The notes: generated by a model not told the origin, from the sequence alone. Counted from the first letter of the stretch, positions 8,208 through 17,917 are shown. The stretch is DNA of 64,000 nucleotides from Nonomuraea guangzhouensis (GCF_019396345.1 NZ_JAHKRM010000005.1:62001-126000), one strand, 5' to 3'. Numbers and translations: made by a program.

Positions 8208-10481
8208 ATGATGACGACGCGACTCGATGCGGGGGCTTATCGGGCGGCTGAGCGGTTGCTGCGGGACAACCGCGGCAGTCTGGTGCTCGGGGACAAGGTC
8301 AGTCCGCGGTGGATCGAGGGGGGTGCCCGGTTCTGGTACGCGGTGGAGACCGCTGAGGGCCGCAGGTTCGTGCTGGTCGATCCGGTGGCGGGTAGCCGCG
8401 GGCCGGCCTTCGATCAGGAGAGGGTGGCGGCCGCGTTGGCGGCGGCGTCGGGGCGGCAGGTGGATGCGGCGGCGCTGCCGTTGGCTGGGGTGGAGTTTCG
8501 TGGTGATGGGGTGGAGTTCGACGCGTTCGGCGGGCGTTGGCGGTGCCGGTTGGACGGCTCGGTGTGTGAGGAGGTCGCGGGTGTCGCGCCGGTCGGTCCG
8601 GTGGAGGTGGCTTCGCCGGATGGGCGGCTGGTGGCGTTCCGGCGGGGGCACGATGTGTGGGTGCGTTCGCTGGCCGATGGCCGGGAGTGGGCGCTGACGG
8701 CTGATGGGGATGCGGACCGCGACTACGGGGCGAGTCCTGATTTTTTCATGTATTCGACGTTGTTGAAGAGGATGGGGCTCCCCCACGCGCCGCCGGCCGT
8801 GTCCTGGTCGCCCGATTCCCGGCGGGTGCTGACGCACCGTACCGATCAGCGGGGGGTGCGGCGGACGCATCTGGTGGAGTCCATGCCGGACGACGGCGGC
8901 GCGCCAGGGCTGGTGACGTTGCGGCAGCCGTTTCCCGGTGATGAGCGGCTGCCGCTGGCCGCGTTCGTGGTGCTGGACGTCGAGCGAGGTTCGGCGGTGG
9001 TGGCGCGGGCGGAGCCGGTGGAGATGCCGACGATTTCGCCGATCTTCATGAAGTGGGCGTGGTGGGCGCGGGACGGCTCGGCGGTCTACTACCTGGGTCG
9101 CTCACGTGATGGGCGGACGTTGCGGCTGCACCGGCTCGATCCGGTCAGCGGCGAGGTGGTGACCGTGCTGAGCGAGAGCGGGCAGAGCCGGGTGGAGCCG
9201 GCGCAGCAGCTGGGGCAGGCTCCGATGGTCAGGGTGCTGGCGGGCGGGCAGGAGGTGTTGTGGTATTCCCAGCGTGATGGGTGGGGTCATCTCTATCTGT
9301 ATGACGCCGGCGGTGGTGAGCTGCGCGGGCGGGTGACGTCGGGGGCGTGGGCGGTGCAGGAGATCCTGCACGTCGATGAGGTGGCGCGGGTGGTGTACTT
9401 CGTCGCCTCGGGGCTGGTGGCGGCCGATCCGTATCGCCGGTCGGTGTGCCGGGCCGGGTTGGACGGGTCGGGGTTCGAGCGGATCACCGATGATGATCTG
9501 GACCATGTCGTCGTCGTGGCCGACGACAGGGGCTGCTTCATCGACTCGGCGTCCACGACCGCGACGCCGCCGTCGGTCACGGTGCGGGGCTGGGACGGGC
9601 GGGTGCTGGTGGAGTTGGAGCGCGCCGATGTCAGCCGGCTCACGGCGGCGGGCTGGACTCCCCCGGAACGCTTCCGCGTCAAGGCGGCCGACGGCCGGAC
9701 CGACGTCTATGGGGTGCTGTATCGGCCGCATGGGTTCGATCCGGGCCGGAGCTATCCGGTTGTCGATCATGTCTATCCCTTTCCCGCGGTGCACCGGGTG
9801 AGCCCGTCGTTCGATGCCGGGTGGCACGGTTATGACGCCGAGGTGGTGGCGGCGCTCGGGTTCGTCGTGGTCGCGGTGGACGGGCGGGGCACTCCGGGGC
9901 GCGACAAGGCCTTCCATGACGCCTCCTATGGGCGGCTGGACGAGGCGGGGCTGGCCGATCATGTGGCGGCGCTGGAGCAGTTGGGAGCGGAGCGGCCGTG
10001 GATGGATCTGGACCGGGTGGGGGTCTTCGGTCTGTCGGCCGGCGGGTTCGCGGCGGTGCGGGCGATGCTGGACTTTCCTGAGGTGTTCAAGGTCGGTGTC
10101 GCCGAGTCGGGGATGCATGATCTGCGCTATGGGGATCCGGGGAGCGCCGAGGCCTATCACGGGTCGTTCGATGCGCAGAGGTATGCGCGTGCGTCGAATG
10201 CGGATATGGCCGATCGGCTGGCGGGCCGGCTGCTGCTGGTGCATGGCGGGTTGGACACGCAGGTGTCGCCTGATCTGACGTTGCGGCTGGTCGATCGTCT
10301 CATCGCGGCCGACAAGGACTTCGAGTTGCTGGTCGTGCCGCGGGCTGAGCATGTGTATGTGGGGTTCGAGTATTACGTCAATCGTCGTAAGTGGGATTTC
10401 CTGGTGCGTCATCTGCTGGGGGTGGAGCCGCCGGAGGGTTATCGCCTGTCCAGGGTTCCCATCGGTGCCGGAGAGGGGTGA
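8208..10481 (+). CDS. S9-family prolyl oligopeptidase / dipeptidyl-peptidase IV
   Basis: 757 aa, no signal peptide, so probably cytoplasmic. The N-terminal about 450 residues form the DPP4-type beta-propeller; the C-terminal alpha/beta-hydrolase domain has the catalytic triad Ser610 (GLSAGG), Asp683 (HGGLDT) and His715 (AEHVY). It cleaves small peptides after proline or alanine (family knowledge). Start: ATG at 8208 after an AGGAGG-type ribosome-binding site in ACAGGAGGCGACAG; a second ATG follows immediately. Two hairpins after the stop probably end its transcript before the sigma gene. Confidence 0.93.
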   Translation: MMTTRLDAGAYRAAERLLRDNRGSLVLGDKVSPRWIEGGARFWYAVETAEGRRFVLVDPVAGSRGPAFDQERVAAALAAASGRQVDAAALPLAGVEFRGDGVEFDAFGGRWRCRLDGSVCEEVAGVAPVGPVEVASPDGRLVAFRRGHDVWVRSLADGREWALTADGDADRDYGASPDFFMYSTLLKRMGLPHAPPAVSWSPDSRRVLTHRTDQRGVRRTHLVESMPDDGGAPGLVTLRQPFPGDERLPLAAFVVLDVERGSAVVARAEPVEMPTISPIFMKWAWWARDGSAVYYLGRSRDGRTLRLHRLDPVSGEVVTVLSESGQSRVEPAQQLGQAPMVRVLAGGQEVLWYSQRDGWGHLYLYDAGGGELRGRVTSGAWAVQEILHVDEVARVVYFVASGLVAADPYRRSVCRAGLDGSGFERITDDDLDHVVVVADDRGCFIDSASTTATPPSVTVRGWDGRVLVELERADVSRLTAAGWTPPERFRVKAADGRTDVYGVLYRPHGFDPGRSYPVVDHVYPFPAVHRVSPSFDAGWHGYDAEVVAALGFVVVAVDGRGTPGRDKAFHDASYGRLDEAGLADHVAALEQLGAERPWMDLDRVGVFGLSAGGFAAVRAMLDFPEVFKVGVAESGMHDLRYGDPGSAEAYHGSFDAQRYARASNADMADRLAGRLLLVHGGLDTQVSPDLTLRLVDRLIAADKDFELLVVPRAEHVYVGFEYYVNRRKWDFLVRHLLGVEPPEGYRLSRVPIGAGEG

Positions 10482-10502
10482 CCTGGGCGGGTCTCGATCT
10501 CG

Positions 10503-10590
10503 GGGACCGGCCGGGTCGGTGGCTTCTGCTCGCTCGCCGGCCGGTCCCGGTGCCTGCCCCGCTCTCCCTCCTGCGGCTGGGAGAGCGGGG
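10503..10590 (+). terminator. Tandem GC-rich hairpins
   Basis: Two perfect 12-bp stems lie between the peptidase and the sigma gene: GGGACCGGCCGG (10503-10514) with CCGGCCGGTCCC (10537-10548), loop 22 nt; and CCCCGCTCTCCC (10557-10568) with GGGAGAGCGGGG (10579-10590), loop 10 nt. There is no U-tract, as is common for actinobacterial terminators. Placement fits transcription termination after 10481. Confidence 0.65.
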
Positions 10591-10644
10591 CAACCTTCGC
10601 GGGGTGCTGTGCGTGTTTGTGGTCATGATTTCGAAGGGCGTTCG

Positions 10645-11148
10645 GTGACGCCGTATACAGACGGGTTCACGGAGTTCGTGGCCGCCCGCAGTACAAGCCT
10701 GTTACGTACGGCGTACCTGACCTGCGGTTCGCTGGGGGAAGCCGAGGATTTGCTGCAGACCGCGCTGGAGCGGGCGTGCTTGCGTTGGGACAGGTTGTGC
10801 CGTGGCGGTGATCCCGAGCCCTACATCCGGCGGATCATCGTCAATCTGGCGATCAGCCGGGCGCGGCGTCTGGCGATCGTGCAATTGATTCCGACGCACA
10901 CTCCTCCCGAACTGCCCGCCGCGCGGGAGGACATCGAGTTGCGGCATGTCGTCTTGGACGGGTTGCGGGCGTTGCCGCCTCGTCAGCGGGCTGTGGTGGT
11001 GCTCAGGTTCTGGGATGACCTGACTGAGGTCCAGACGGCGAAGGTGCTCGGCTGCTCCGTCGGCACGGTCAAGAGCCAGACGTCCAAGGCGCTGAAACGC
11101 CTGCGGGCGCTGCTGGGTGAGGAGGTGGCGAACAGTGCGCGGTATTGA
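10645..11148 (+). CDS. SigE-family ECF RNA polymerase sigma factor
   Basis: 167 aa from the GTG at 10645; the longer frame upstream overlaps the hairpins and is unlikely. Region 2 (FTEFVAARSTSLLRTAYL, AEDLLQTALERACLRWDR) and region 4 (LRALPPRQRAVVVLRFWDDL, then GCSVGTVKSQTSKAL) match the actinobacterial SigE-type ECF family. Residue 20 is encoded by TTA (10702-10704), a rare leucine codon that suggests bldA-dependent translation. The next gene overlaps by 14 nt and probably encodes its membrane partner. Confidence 0.92.
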   Translation: MTPYTDGFTEFVAARSTSLLRTAYLTCGSLGEAEDLLQTALERACLRWDRLCRGGDPEPYIRRIIVNLAISRARRLAIVQLIPTHTPPELPAAREDIELRHVVLDGLRALPPRQRAVVVLRFWDDLTEVQTAKVLGCSVGTVKSQTSKALKRLRALLGEEVANSARY

Positions 11149-12487
11149 GGAACGGCTACGTCAGGGAATGGCCGATGCGGCGCGGCCGGTGCGGGGGGCG
11201 CCGGAGCTGGCCGTACGGGTGCGGGCCCGAGTGGCGGTGCGCAGACGGCGGCGCAGGTGGGCGGCGGGTGCCGCCGCGGTGGTCGCTGTCGTGCTGGTGG
11301 CGATCGGCGTCGTGTCGCCGCGCATCCTCGACCGGCCGGACCCGGTCGCGGCCCTCCCGGAGGTGGGGGGTGTGCGGGTCGGCTATGTTCCGGACGGGCT
11401 GGGTGTCCCGCAACGCCTGCGGGAGCAGGAGGAAGACGCCGGAGGGGGGATCCGGCTGCGGGGTGAGGCGCTGAGATGGCAGGCCGGCGGTGATTTCCTG
11501 CAGGTCTCGGCTTACCGGGCGGATGGCGTCATGCGTGATGCGATGGACATCATGGCGATGAATGTTGTCGACTCGCCGGTCGAGCCGCGATCCATCGATG
11601 ATCCGGTGTTGTCGGGCGATGGCACCAGCGCGATGTGGGTCGCTGATCACGGCCTTGTGCTGGAGGTCACGGTCTCGGCGGCTCTGAAGAAGGAGCGTGA
11701 CCGGATCGTCGCTGGGCTGCGGGTGACGGGCTGGAGTCCCGCCTTCGCCGGCCTCCGCGTCATGTACATGCCGGCGGGCATGTGGGTCTCGGGAACGGCC
11801 GGCGCGAATCCCGAGGCGCTGACCCGGCTCTGGCAGGGTGAGTCCGGTCGGCATGTCTCCATCGAGGTCGTCTACGGCCGGGCTGCGGCGACGCTGGAGA
11901 GGTTGCGTGCCGCTGGAGCGCCGCAGGAGGTGCTGACCGGTGTGCGTCCGGCCTCGGTACACGGCCGGCCGGCCTATGCGGGAGCCACCGGACAGGCGGG
12001 TGGGGTGTTGCTGTGGCTGGTCAAGCCGGGAATCGGCGTGCGGGTCAGGGCGGATCACCTGCCGGAAGGGGACCTGGTACGGATCGCCGAGGGCATCCAG
12101 TCGCCTCCTGGAGGCCAGGACGGGTCGGTCGACGGCATCGCGGCCTCGTTCGCTGGTCCGGATCTGCGGCCGGGTTCTGTGGAGACCGCTCTGACAGCGC
12201 GCTGGCGTTCCAGTACGCGGCGATGGAGCGGGCCGGACGGCGAAGACACTGTCACCGTTTCCGTTCAGCGTGGTGCGGCGGTGCCGAGCGCCACGTGGTG
12301 GAGCAGCGTTTCCCGGGGTGAGCCGAAGTCGGCGACCGTCGGCGGGGTGCAAGGGATGCTGCTCGATGCGGGGGCCTCCACGCCCGGCCGGAGGTTCGCC
12401 TGGACTCCAGAGTTCGGCCTGGCCATTGTGGTCACCGCTCCCGCAGGTGACCTGGGGCGGATGGTGAAAGGCATCGCGGCGCGATGA
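11135..12487 (+). CDS. Membrane-anchored protein co-transcribed with the sigma factor
   Basis: 450 aa from the GTG at 11135 (GGAGG about 10 nt upstream, inside the sigma gene). The N-terminus is a short cytoplasmic segment (IEERLRQGMADAARPV), a basic RRRRRRW stretch and one membrane helix (AAGAAAVVAVVLVAIGVV, about residues 41-60); the rest is extracytoplasmic. This topology and position are those of proteins that act as anti-sigma or signal-transducing partners of SigE-family factors. No zinc anti-sigma (HxxxCxxC) motif is visible. Function inferred from context only. Confidence 0.75.
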   Translation: MRGIEERLRQGMADAARPVRGAPELAVRVRARVAVRRRRRRWAAGAAAVVAVVLVAIGVVSPRILDRPDPVAALPEVGGVRVGYVPDGLGVPQRLREQEEDAGGGIRLRGEALRWQAGGDFLQVSAYRADGVMRDAMDIMAMNVVDSPVEPRSIDDPVLSGDGTSAMWVADHGLVLEVTVSAALKKERDRIVAGLRVTGWSPAFAGLRVMYMPAGMWVSGTAGANPEALTRLWQGESGRHVSIEVVYGRAAATLERLRAAGAPQEVLTGVRPASVHGRPAYAGATGQAGGVLLWLVKPGIGVRVRADHLPEGDLVRIAEGIQSPPGGQDGSVDGIAASFAGPDLRPGSVETALTARWRSSTRRWSGPDGEDTVTVSVQRGAAVPSATWWSSVSRGEPKSATVGGVQGMLLDAGASTPGRRFAWTPEFGLAIVVTAPAGDLGRMVKGIAAR

Positions 12488-12635
12488 TGCTGGACTCCCC
12501 CACCTGAGCCGATGCCGATCGGTTGGTTCGCGGTCGCGTTGCGTACGCGCGGCGGACCGGTCGGGCCGGTTGGCCGGTTGGCCGGTTGAGTCTGGTCGGT
12601 CGCGTTGCCGGTCGGTCGTGCCGGCCGGTCGGTGT

Positions 12636-15600
12636 TCAGGGGGCGAGGGTGGGGGCGGCGAGTTCGTCGACGGTGGCGATGGTCGCCTGTCGGCCGTGCT
12701 GGGTGGCCTCGGCGTGTTCGTGGTCGTCGAGGGCGGCTCGGGTGGCTGCTTCGATGCGGCGGGCGTCGGGGTGGGACAGGTCGGGTGTGCCGCGTATCGC
12801 GTCGCCGGCCGCCAGGAGGCGGGTGGCCTGGCGGGGGTGGCCTTGGTGCAGGGCGAGGTTCGCGATGCCGAGGAGGGTTTGGCTGATGGTGGCGGCGTTC
12901 ATGGAGCGCAGGGCCCAGGCCAGGGCGTCGGCGTGGTGGGTGCGGGCGGTGTCCAGGTCGCCGTCCAGGACGTCCAGGTATGCGTGCGAGTCCAGGAGCA
13001 TCGCGCGGAAGGACCAGTTGAGCGTGATGTGCTGCGCGAGTGTTTCGGCGCGGGCCAGGTGGGTGCGGGCCGTGGCGGGGTCGCCGTTCCAGCGGGCGAG
13101 GTCGGCTTTGAGGTAGGCCATCGCGACCAGTGTGTCGGGCAGGGCGATGCGCTCGGTGTCGCGTTCGACGTCGGCGATGGCGGCGGCGCTGCCTTCGGTG
13201 TCGCCGTGCAGCCAGCGCAGCTGGGCCAGTCTGAGGCGCATCAGCCATGCGTCCTGGCTGTCGACGGCTTCGGTGATGACGGCGATGGCCTGTTCGTAGC
13301 AGGTGATCGCGGTGCTCAGGTCGCCGCGCCAGGCGGCCAGGCCGGCCAGTGCGGTCAGGGAGGAGGTGATGCCCCATCGCTCGCCGATGGCGCGGAACTC
13401 GGTCAGGGCGGCCTGGAGGTCGTGGTGCGCCTCGGTGTGCGGGCGGCCAACGTTGATCAGGGTGAGGGCGCGGTTGAGGCGGGCCATCGCGCGTACCCAG
13501 GGGTCTTCGTCGGTGAACAGCTCTTTGGCCTCGGCCGGTGGGTCGGTGGAGGCGCGGGCGTTGGCCAGCATCCGTTCGAGGGGTCCGATGAGGCGTACCA
13601 CGGGGTGGGGGTGCTGGGTGTTTTCGGTGAGGTGTTGTGCGGTGGCGATCCAGTCGTTGGCTCGGTGTTCGTCGCCGAAGCCGTTGAACTCGAACTGGGC
13701 GGCGATCGCGCAGGCGGTGGCTCGTACGGTGTCGTCGACCGGGCCGGGCAGGGCCAGTGCTTGGGCGGCCAGGTGGGCGCCTTCGGCCTTGTGGCCGCTG
13801 AGGGCCCAGTGCAGCCACCAGTACCAGCCGGTCGCCGCGACCAGGCGCAGGGCGGTCTGTGCGTCGCCGGCGGCGATGGCGGCGCGGGTGGCGGCGTTGA
13901 GGTTGTCGTGGTCGGCGGCGAGCCGGTGGAGCCAGCGTAGTTGTCCGGCGCGGCGCAGGTGCGGGTCGGCGGTTTCGGCGAGTTGGGCGAAGTAGGTGGC
14001 GTGGGCGTGGCGGATGCGGTCGTGTTCGCCGGCTTCGTCGAGGCGTTGGCGGCTGTAGGCCTTGATGGTCTCCAGCATCCGGTAGTGCGGTGTGGTGTCG
14101 TCGGGGGGCAGCAGGAGGGATTTGTCGGTCAGTGCGGTGAGCAGGTCGAGCACGTGGTCGGCGGGGATGGTGGTGGTGGGTGGTGCTGCCGCGTGGTCGC
14201 TTGTTGTGGTGGGGTGGTCGGCGCATACGTGTTCGGCCGCCTCGAGCGTGGCGCCGCCGGCGAATGTGGTGAGGCGGCGCAGCAGTGCGCGTTCCTGTTC
14301 GGACAGGAGGTTCCAGCTCCAGTCGATCACGGCTCGCAGGGTCTGGTGGCGGGGTGGTGCGGTGCGGCTGCCGCCGGTCAGGAGGTGGAAGCGGTCGTGG
14401 AGTTGGCCGGCCAGGTGGTGGGGGGTCATGGTGCGGAGCCGGGCGGCGGCCAGTTCGATGGCCAGGGGTATGCCGTCCAGTGCGCGGCAGATGCGTACCA
14501 CGTCTGAGGTGGTGTCTTCGGTGAGGGCGAAGCCGGGGCGGGCGGTGCCGGCCCGGTCGGTGAGGAGTTGGACGGCGGCGCAGGACATGGCCGTGGTGAG
14601 GTCGGCGTTCTCGGGGGGCAGGGTGAGGGGTTCGACCGGCCAGAGGGCTTCGCCGGTGATGGCGAGTGGTTCTCGGCTGGTGGCCAGGATGCGCAGGTGG
14701 GGGCAGGTGCCGAGGAGTTGGTCGGCCAGGGTGGCGGCCGGGCCTATGAGGTGTTCGCAGTTGTCGAGTACGAGGAGTGTGTCGCGGGTGCGGAGGGCGG
14801 CTGTGAGCCGGTCGATCGGCTCGCCCGCCGAGGTGTGGCCGTGGATGCCCAGCGCGGTCAGTATCGTCTGCGGCAGGTCGGTGTCGTCGCTGATCGGGGC
14901 GAGGTCGGCCAGCCAGACGCCGTCGGTCATCTGGTGGTGCAGGGTGCGGGCGGTCTCGGTGGCCAGCCGGGTCTTTCCTGATCCGCCGGGGCCGATGAGG
15001 GTGGTGAGCCGGTGGCGGCCGATCAGGTCGCTGATCTGGGTGATGTCGTGGTCGCGGCCGACGAAGCTGGTCAGTGGGGTGCGCAGGTTCGTGGGTGGCG
15101 TCGCGCCGGTGTCGCGCTTTCGGGTTGGGGTGGTGGTGTTGAGCTGTCCGCGGAGGATCGCGGTGTGCAGGGCGGACAGTTGTGGTGATGGGTCGGCGCC
15201 GAGAGTTTCGGCGAGTGCGTGCCGGGTGCGTTCGTAGGCTGTCAGTGCCTCGGCGGGGCGTCCGGTCGCGCACAGTGCCCGCATCAGGGCGGCTGCCAGG
15301 CGTTCGCGCAGGGGGTGTTCGGCGGTCAGCGCGCTCAGTTCGGTGGTCAGTTCGCCGGCGCGGCCCAGGTGGAGATCGGCTTCGACGCGGTCTTCGGTGG
15401 CGGTGAGCCGTAGGTGTGACAGGTGGGTGCGTGATGCCTGGAAGAAGTCGGTGTCGGCCACGTCCAGCAGGGCTGGGCCGCGCCACAGGTTCAGGGCTTG
15501 GCGCAGGGTGCGGGCGGCTGTGGCGGGGTCGTGGGCCAGGGCGGAGTGTCCGGCCGCGGCGAGGCGTTCGAAGCGGGTCACGTCCACCGCCTCGGGGTTG

Positions 15601-15869
15601 AGTGCCAGCCGGTAGCCGGCCGGATGGGGTTCGATGCGGGCGTGCGGGAGTGTGCGGCGCAGGCGTGAGACGAGTGCCTGTACGGCGTTGACGGCTCCTG
15701 CCGGTGGGCGCCGGCCCCAGATGCCGTCGATCAGGCGGGTCATGGGGATGACGCGGTCCGGCTCGAGCGCCAGGACGGTCAGGAGGGTCCGCAGGCGGGC
15801 GCCGGTCACCGCTACGGGGCTGCCGTCGTCGGCCTGGACTTGCAGCGGTCCCAGCATCGCGATCCACAC
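12636..15869 (-). CDS. AfsR/SARP-like regulator: wHTH-BTAD-NB-ARC-TPR
   Basis: 1,077 aa from a GTG at 15869 (WIAMLGPLQVQ follows); an in-frame ATG at 15908 is an alternative, and neither has a convincing ribosome-binding site. Domains: OmpR-type winged helix (about 1-90, RLRTLLTVLALEPDRVI), bacterial transcriptional activation domain (about 95-240), STAND ATPase with Walker A GPGGSGKTR (about 300) and Walker B-like DTLLVLDNCEH, then helical/TPR repeats to the C-terminus. Proteins of this architecture (AfsR relatives) activate secondary-metabolite or developmental genes. No biosynthetic cluster is visible next to it. It is convergent with the membrane protein gene. Confidence 0.92.
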   Translation of the reverse strand: MWIAMLGPLQVQADDGSPVAVTGARLRTLLTVLALEPDRVIPMTRLIDGIWGRRPPAGAVNAVQALVSRLRRTLPHARIEPHPAGYRLALNPEAVDVTRFERLAAAGHSALAHDPATAARTLRQALNLWRGPALLDVADTDFFQASRTHLSHLRLTATEDRVEADLHLGRAGELTTELSALTAEHPLRERLAAALMRALCATGRPAEALTAYERTRHALAETLGADPSPQLSALHTAILRGQLNTTTPTRKRDTGATPPTNLRTPLTSFVGRDHDITQISDLIGRHRLTTLIGPGGSGKTRLATETARTLHHQMTDGVWLADLAPISDDTDLPQTILTALGIHGHTSAGEPIDRLTAALRTRDTLLVLDNCEHLIGPAATLADQLLGTCPHLRILATSREPLAITGEALWPVEPLTLPPENADLTTAMSCAAVQLLTDRAGTARPGFALTEDTTSDVVRICRALDGIPLAIELAAARLRTMTPHHLAGQLHDRFHLLTGGSRTAPPRHQTLRAVIDWSWNLLSEQERALLRRLTTFAGGATLEAAEHVCADHPTTTSDHAAAPPTTTIPADHVLDLLTALTDKSLLLPPDDTTPHYRMLETIKAYSRQRLDEAGEHDRIRHAHATYFAQLAETADPHLRRAGQLRWLHRLAADHDNLNAATRAAIAAGDAQTALRLVAATGWYWWLHWALSGHKAEGAHLAAQALALPGPVDDTVRATACAIAAQFEFNGFGDEHRANDWIATAQHLTENTQHPHPVVRLIGPLERMLANARASTDPPAEAKELFTDEDPWVRAMARLNRALTLINVGRPHTEAHHDLQAALTEFRAIGERWGITSSLTALAGLAAWRGDLSTAITCYEQAIAVITEAVDSQDAWLMRLRLAQLRWLHGDTEGSAAAIADVERDTERIALPDTLVAMAYLKADLARWNGDPATARTHLARAETLAQHITLNWSFRAMLLDSHAYLDVLDGDLDTARTHHADALAWALRSMNAATISQTLLGIANLALHQGHPRQATRLLAAGDAIRGTPDLSHPDARRIEAATRAALDDHEHAEATQHGRQATIATVDELAAPTLAP

Positions 15870-16173
15870 GCAACCGATTGTGCCGGGCTCTGGGCATGGT
15901 GGGGACATGTGATCGAGGAGGGTGCGTGTGCGGGCCGGGTGCCGCGTCGTTGCGGTACGCGGTGTGCCGGCTGCGGCGGGACGATGTGCTGTCGAGCCGG
16001 CGAGCACCAGCCACGTGGTCACTGCCATCCAGCCGTCCGCGTCACGTCCCGACGACCGGGTGACGGCGTTCCGGATCGCCGTCACCCATGTGTGAGGGAC
16101 TGCACAGGCCCCGCAACGACCGGCGTGACCCCGTACGGGGAGATTCAGCTGTGTACCGGCCGCCGCCTGGGCA
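15870..16173. other. Interval without a firm gene
   Basis: A 57-aa plus-strand frame (15922-16095, GTG start with GAGGAG just upstream) is open but unlike any family I know; it would be divergent from the AfsR-like gene. I see no RNA gene or strong dyad here. Confidence 0.35.
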
Positions 16174-16881
16174 TCAGAGCAGGGCGGCGAGGTCTGCTGG
16201 GCGGGAGAGCATCGGCCAGTGGCCGGTGGGGAGTTCGGTGAAGGTCCATTCGGGGGACGCGATCGGGGCGAACAGCGGGTTGCCGGAGTCGATCAGCTGG
16301 CGGATGACCGCGAGAGGCATCGTGGAAGTGATCATGGTCTTGGGGGTTGGGGGGATCTGTTCCGGCCGCGGGATGGACTGGATTGCCGCGCCCCAGGGTT
16401 GCGGGGTGGCCTTGGCCCGGATCAGCGCCAGGTGCTCATCGGTCAGGCCGGCGAACTGTCCGTCGCCTTGCTCGAAGTGCGGCACGTCGAGGGCGTACCC
16501 GTCGCCGACCTGGGTGCGCCAGGCCTTCTGGGTGTCCGGGTCGTTGAAGTCGATCACGGCCATGCCGGAGGGCAGGGGTGCGGTGTCGATGTAGACGATG
16601 CGGCGGAGCCGTTCGGGGTGCCGGTCGGCGACCGCGGTCACGGGGACGTTGGCTCCGCTGTGGCCGACGAGGATGACGTCGTCGAGGCCGTCCATTGCCG
16701 CGAGGATGTCGGCGATGTGGGTTTCGATGCCGATCTCGGGTGACAGTTCGCCTGCTCGCTCGGCCAGGCCGGTCAGGGTGACGGGCCGTACTTCGTGCCC
16801 GGCTTCGCGTAGTTGCTGTGCCACCTGCTCCCATGCCCAGGCTCCGAGCCAGAAACCGGGGATCAGTACGTAGTTCGCCAT
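16174..16881 (-). CDS. Alpha/beta hydrolase (esterase-like)
   Basis: 235 aa from the ATG at 16881, which is 9 nt from GGAAGG; an ATG two codons earlier is less well spaced. It has the compact EstC/salicylate-esterase-like alpha/beta hydrolase pattern: YVLIPGFWLGAWAWE (oxyanion loop), nucleophile in VGHSGAN, acid in the C-terminal half and catalytic histidine in PTGHWPML. No signal peptide. Substrate unknown. Divergent from the WYL regulator, which likely controls it through the dyad between them. Confidence 0.88.
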   Translation of the reverse strand: MANYVLIPGFWLGAWAWEQVAQQLREAGHEVRPVTLTGLAERAGELSPEIGIETHIADILAAMDGLDDVILVGHSGANVPVTAVADRHPERLRRIVYIDTAPLPSGMAVIDFNDPDTQKAWRTQVGDGYALDVPHFEQGDGQFAGLTDEHLALIRAKATPQPWGAAIQSIPRPEQIPPTPKTMITSTMPLAVIRQLIDSGNPLFAPIASPEWTFTELPTGHWPMLSRPADLAALL

Positions 16882-16928
16882 GGTCATGGTCCTTCCGTTC
16901 GTGCGATGGCTACACGCTAGGCTCGATA

Positions 16929-16947
16929 CCGGACAGGACCCGTCCGG
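16929..16947. promoter_or_regulatory. Dyad in hydrolase/WYL intergenic region
   Basis: CCGGAC (16929-16934) and GTCCGG (16942-16947), 7 bp apart, lie centrally in the 82-bp divergent region. TA-rich flanks on both sides extend the symmetry. Position and form fit an operator for the WYL regulator (inference). Confidence 0.5.
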
Positions 16948-16963
16948 ATAAAGAGAGAGATCT

Positions 16964-17917
16964 GTGTCACAGCCGACGACGCGTGTGCTGGCGATGCTCG
17001 AATTGCTCCAGGCTCATCACCGGATCGGTGGTCGTGACCTGGCCGGCCGGCTCGGTGTGGATGAGCGGACCGTCCGGCGGTACGCGGCGCGGCTGGCCGA
17101 TCTCGGGATTCCGGTCGTCGCCGAGCGCGGCAGGTACGGCGGTTACCGGCTGATGCCCGGCTATCGGCTTCCGCCTTTGATGCTGACCGATGACGAGGCG
17201 ACGGCCGCTGTCCTCGGGTTGCGGGCCGCGCGTCGCCTGGGTCTGGTGGCCGGGGCGGCCGAGGCCGCCTTGGCCAAGGTTCTTCGGGTGCTGCCGGTGC
17301 GGCTGCGGGATGGGGTCGCGGCGTTGGAGGAGACGCTCGACTTCACCCTCGCCGAGCGTGCCGGCGTGGCTCCGGCGGGTCGGGCTGTGCTGACGCTGGC
17401 CGCCGCGATCCGCGACCGCCGTCGCGTCACGCTCCGTTACCGCTCGTGGAAGGGTGAGGAGACCGAGCGTGATCTGGACGGCCATGGTCTGGTCTTCCAC
17501 TCCGGACGCTGGTACGTCACCGGTCATGATCATCGTTCTGGCGAGAGTCGTACGTTCCGCGTCGACCGGATCGCTTCGGTCACCCCGGGCGTGGCGACCT
17601 ATGACATCCCTGAGGGCTCCGACCCGGTCGGGCAGGTCATCTCCTCGCTGGCCCGGGTGCCTTACTCCCATACCGTCGAGGTCATCCTGCATGTTCCGCT
17701 CGCCGAGGCGGCTCGGCGTATCCCGTCTTCCGTCGCGGAGCTCACCGCCGCGCCGGACGGGACGCTGCTGAGCATGCGCGCCGAATCCCTCGACGGCGCC
17801 GCCACCATGCTCGCCGGCTTGGGCTTCCCCTTCACGATCACATTCCCGGACGAACTACGTGCCAGCGTCCGCCGTCTGGCCGAATCGCTTATCGATCAGT
17901 CCCGAGACCCCGGCTGA
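16964..17917 (+). CDS. WYL-domain transcriptional regulator (YafY-like)
   Basis: 317 aa, GTG start. N-terminal HTH_11 winged helix (VLAMLELLQAHHRIGGRDLA, then DERTVRRYAARL), the GRYGGYRL wing, a central WYL domain (RVTLRYRSW, GLVFHSGRWYVTGHD, RTFRVDRI) and a C-terminal WCX segment. WYL regulators bind a ligand, possibly nucleic acid or nucleotide, through the WYL domain. It probably represses or activates the divergent hydrolase and itself. Confidence 0.92.
   Translation: MSQPTTRVLAMLELLQAHHRIGGRDLAGRLGVDERTVRRYAARLADLGIPVVAERGRYGGYRLMPGYRLPPLMLTDDEATAAVLGLRAARRLGLVAGAAEAALAKVLRVLPVRLRDGVAALEETLDFTLAERAGVAPAGRAVLTLAAAIRDRRRVTLRYRSWKGEETERDLDGHGLVFHSGRWYVTGHDHRSGESRTFRVDRIASVTPGVATYDIPEGSDPVGQVISSLARVPYSHTVEVILHVPLAEAARRIPSSVAELTAAPDGTLLSMRAESLDGAATMLAGLGFPFTITFPDELRASVRRLAESLIDQSRDPG

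Noticed and set aside
12488..12635. Repeated GGTCGGGCCGGTTGGCCGG-like sequence between convergent genes
   Set aside because: Simple GC-rich repetition; no clean hairpin that I could verify as a terminator.
12265..16014. 1,249-codon open frame on the minus strand overlapping the AfsR-like gene
   Set aside because: Composition is Arg/Pro/His-rich without motifs; it is an off-frame shadow of the AfsR-like gene, whose own frame has clear domains.
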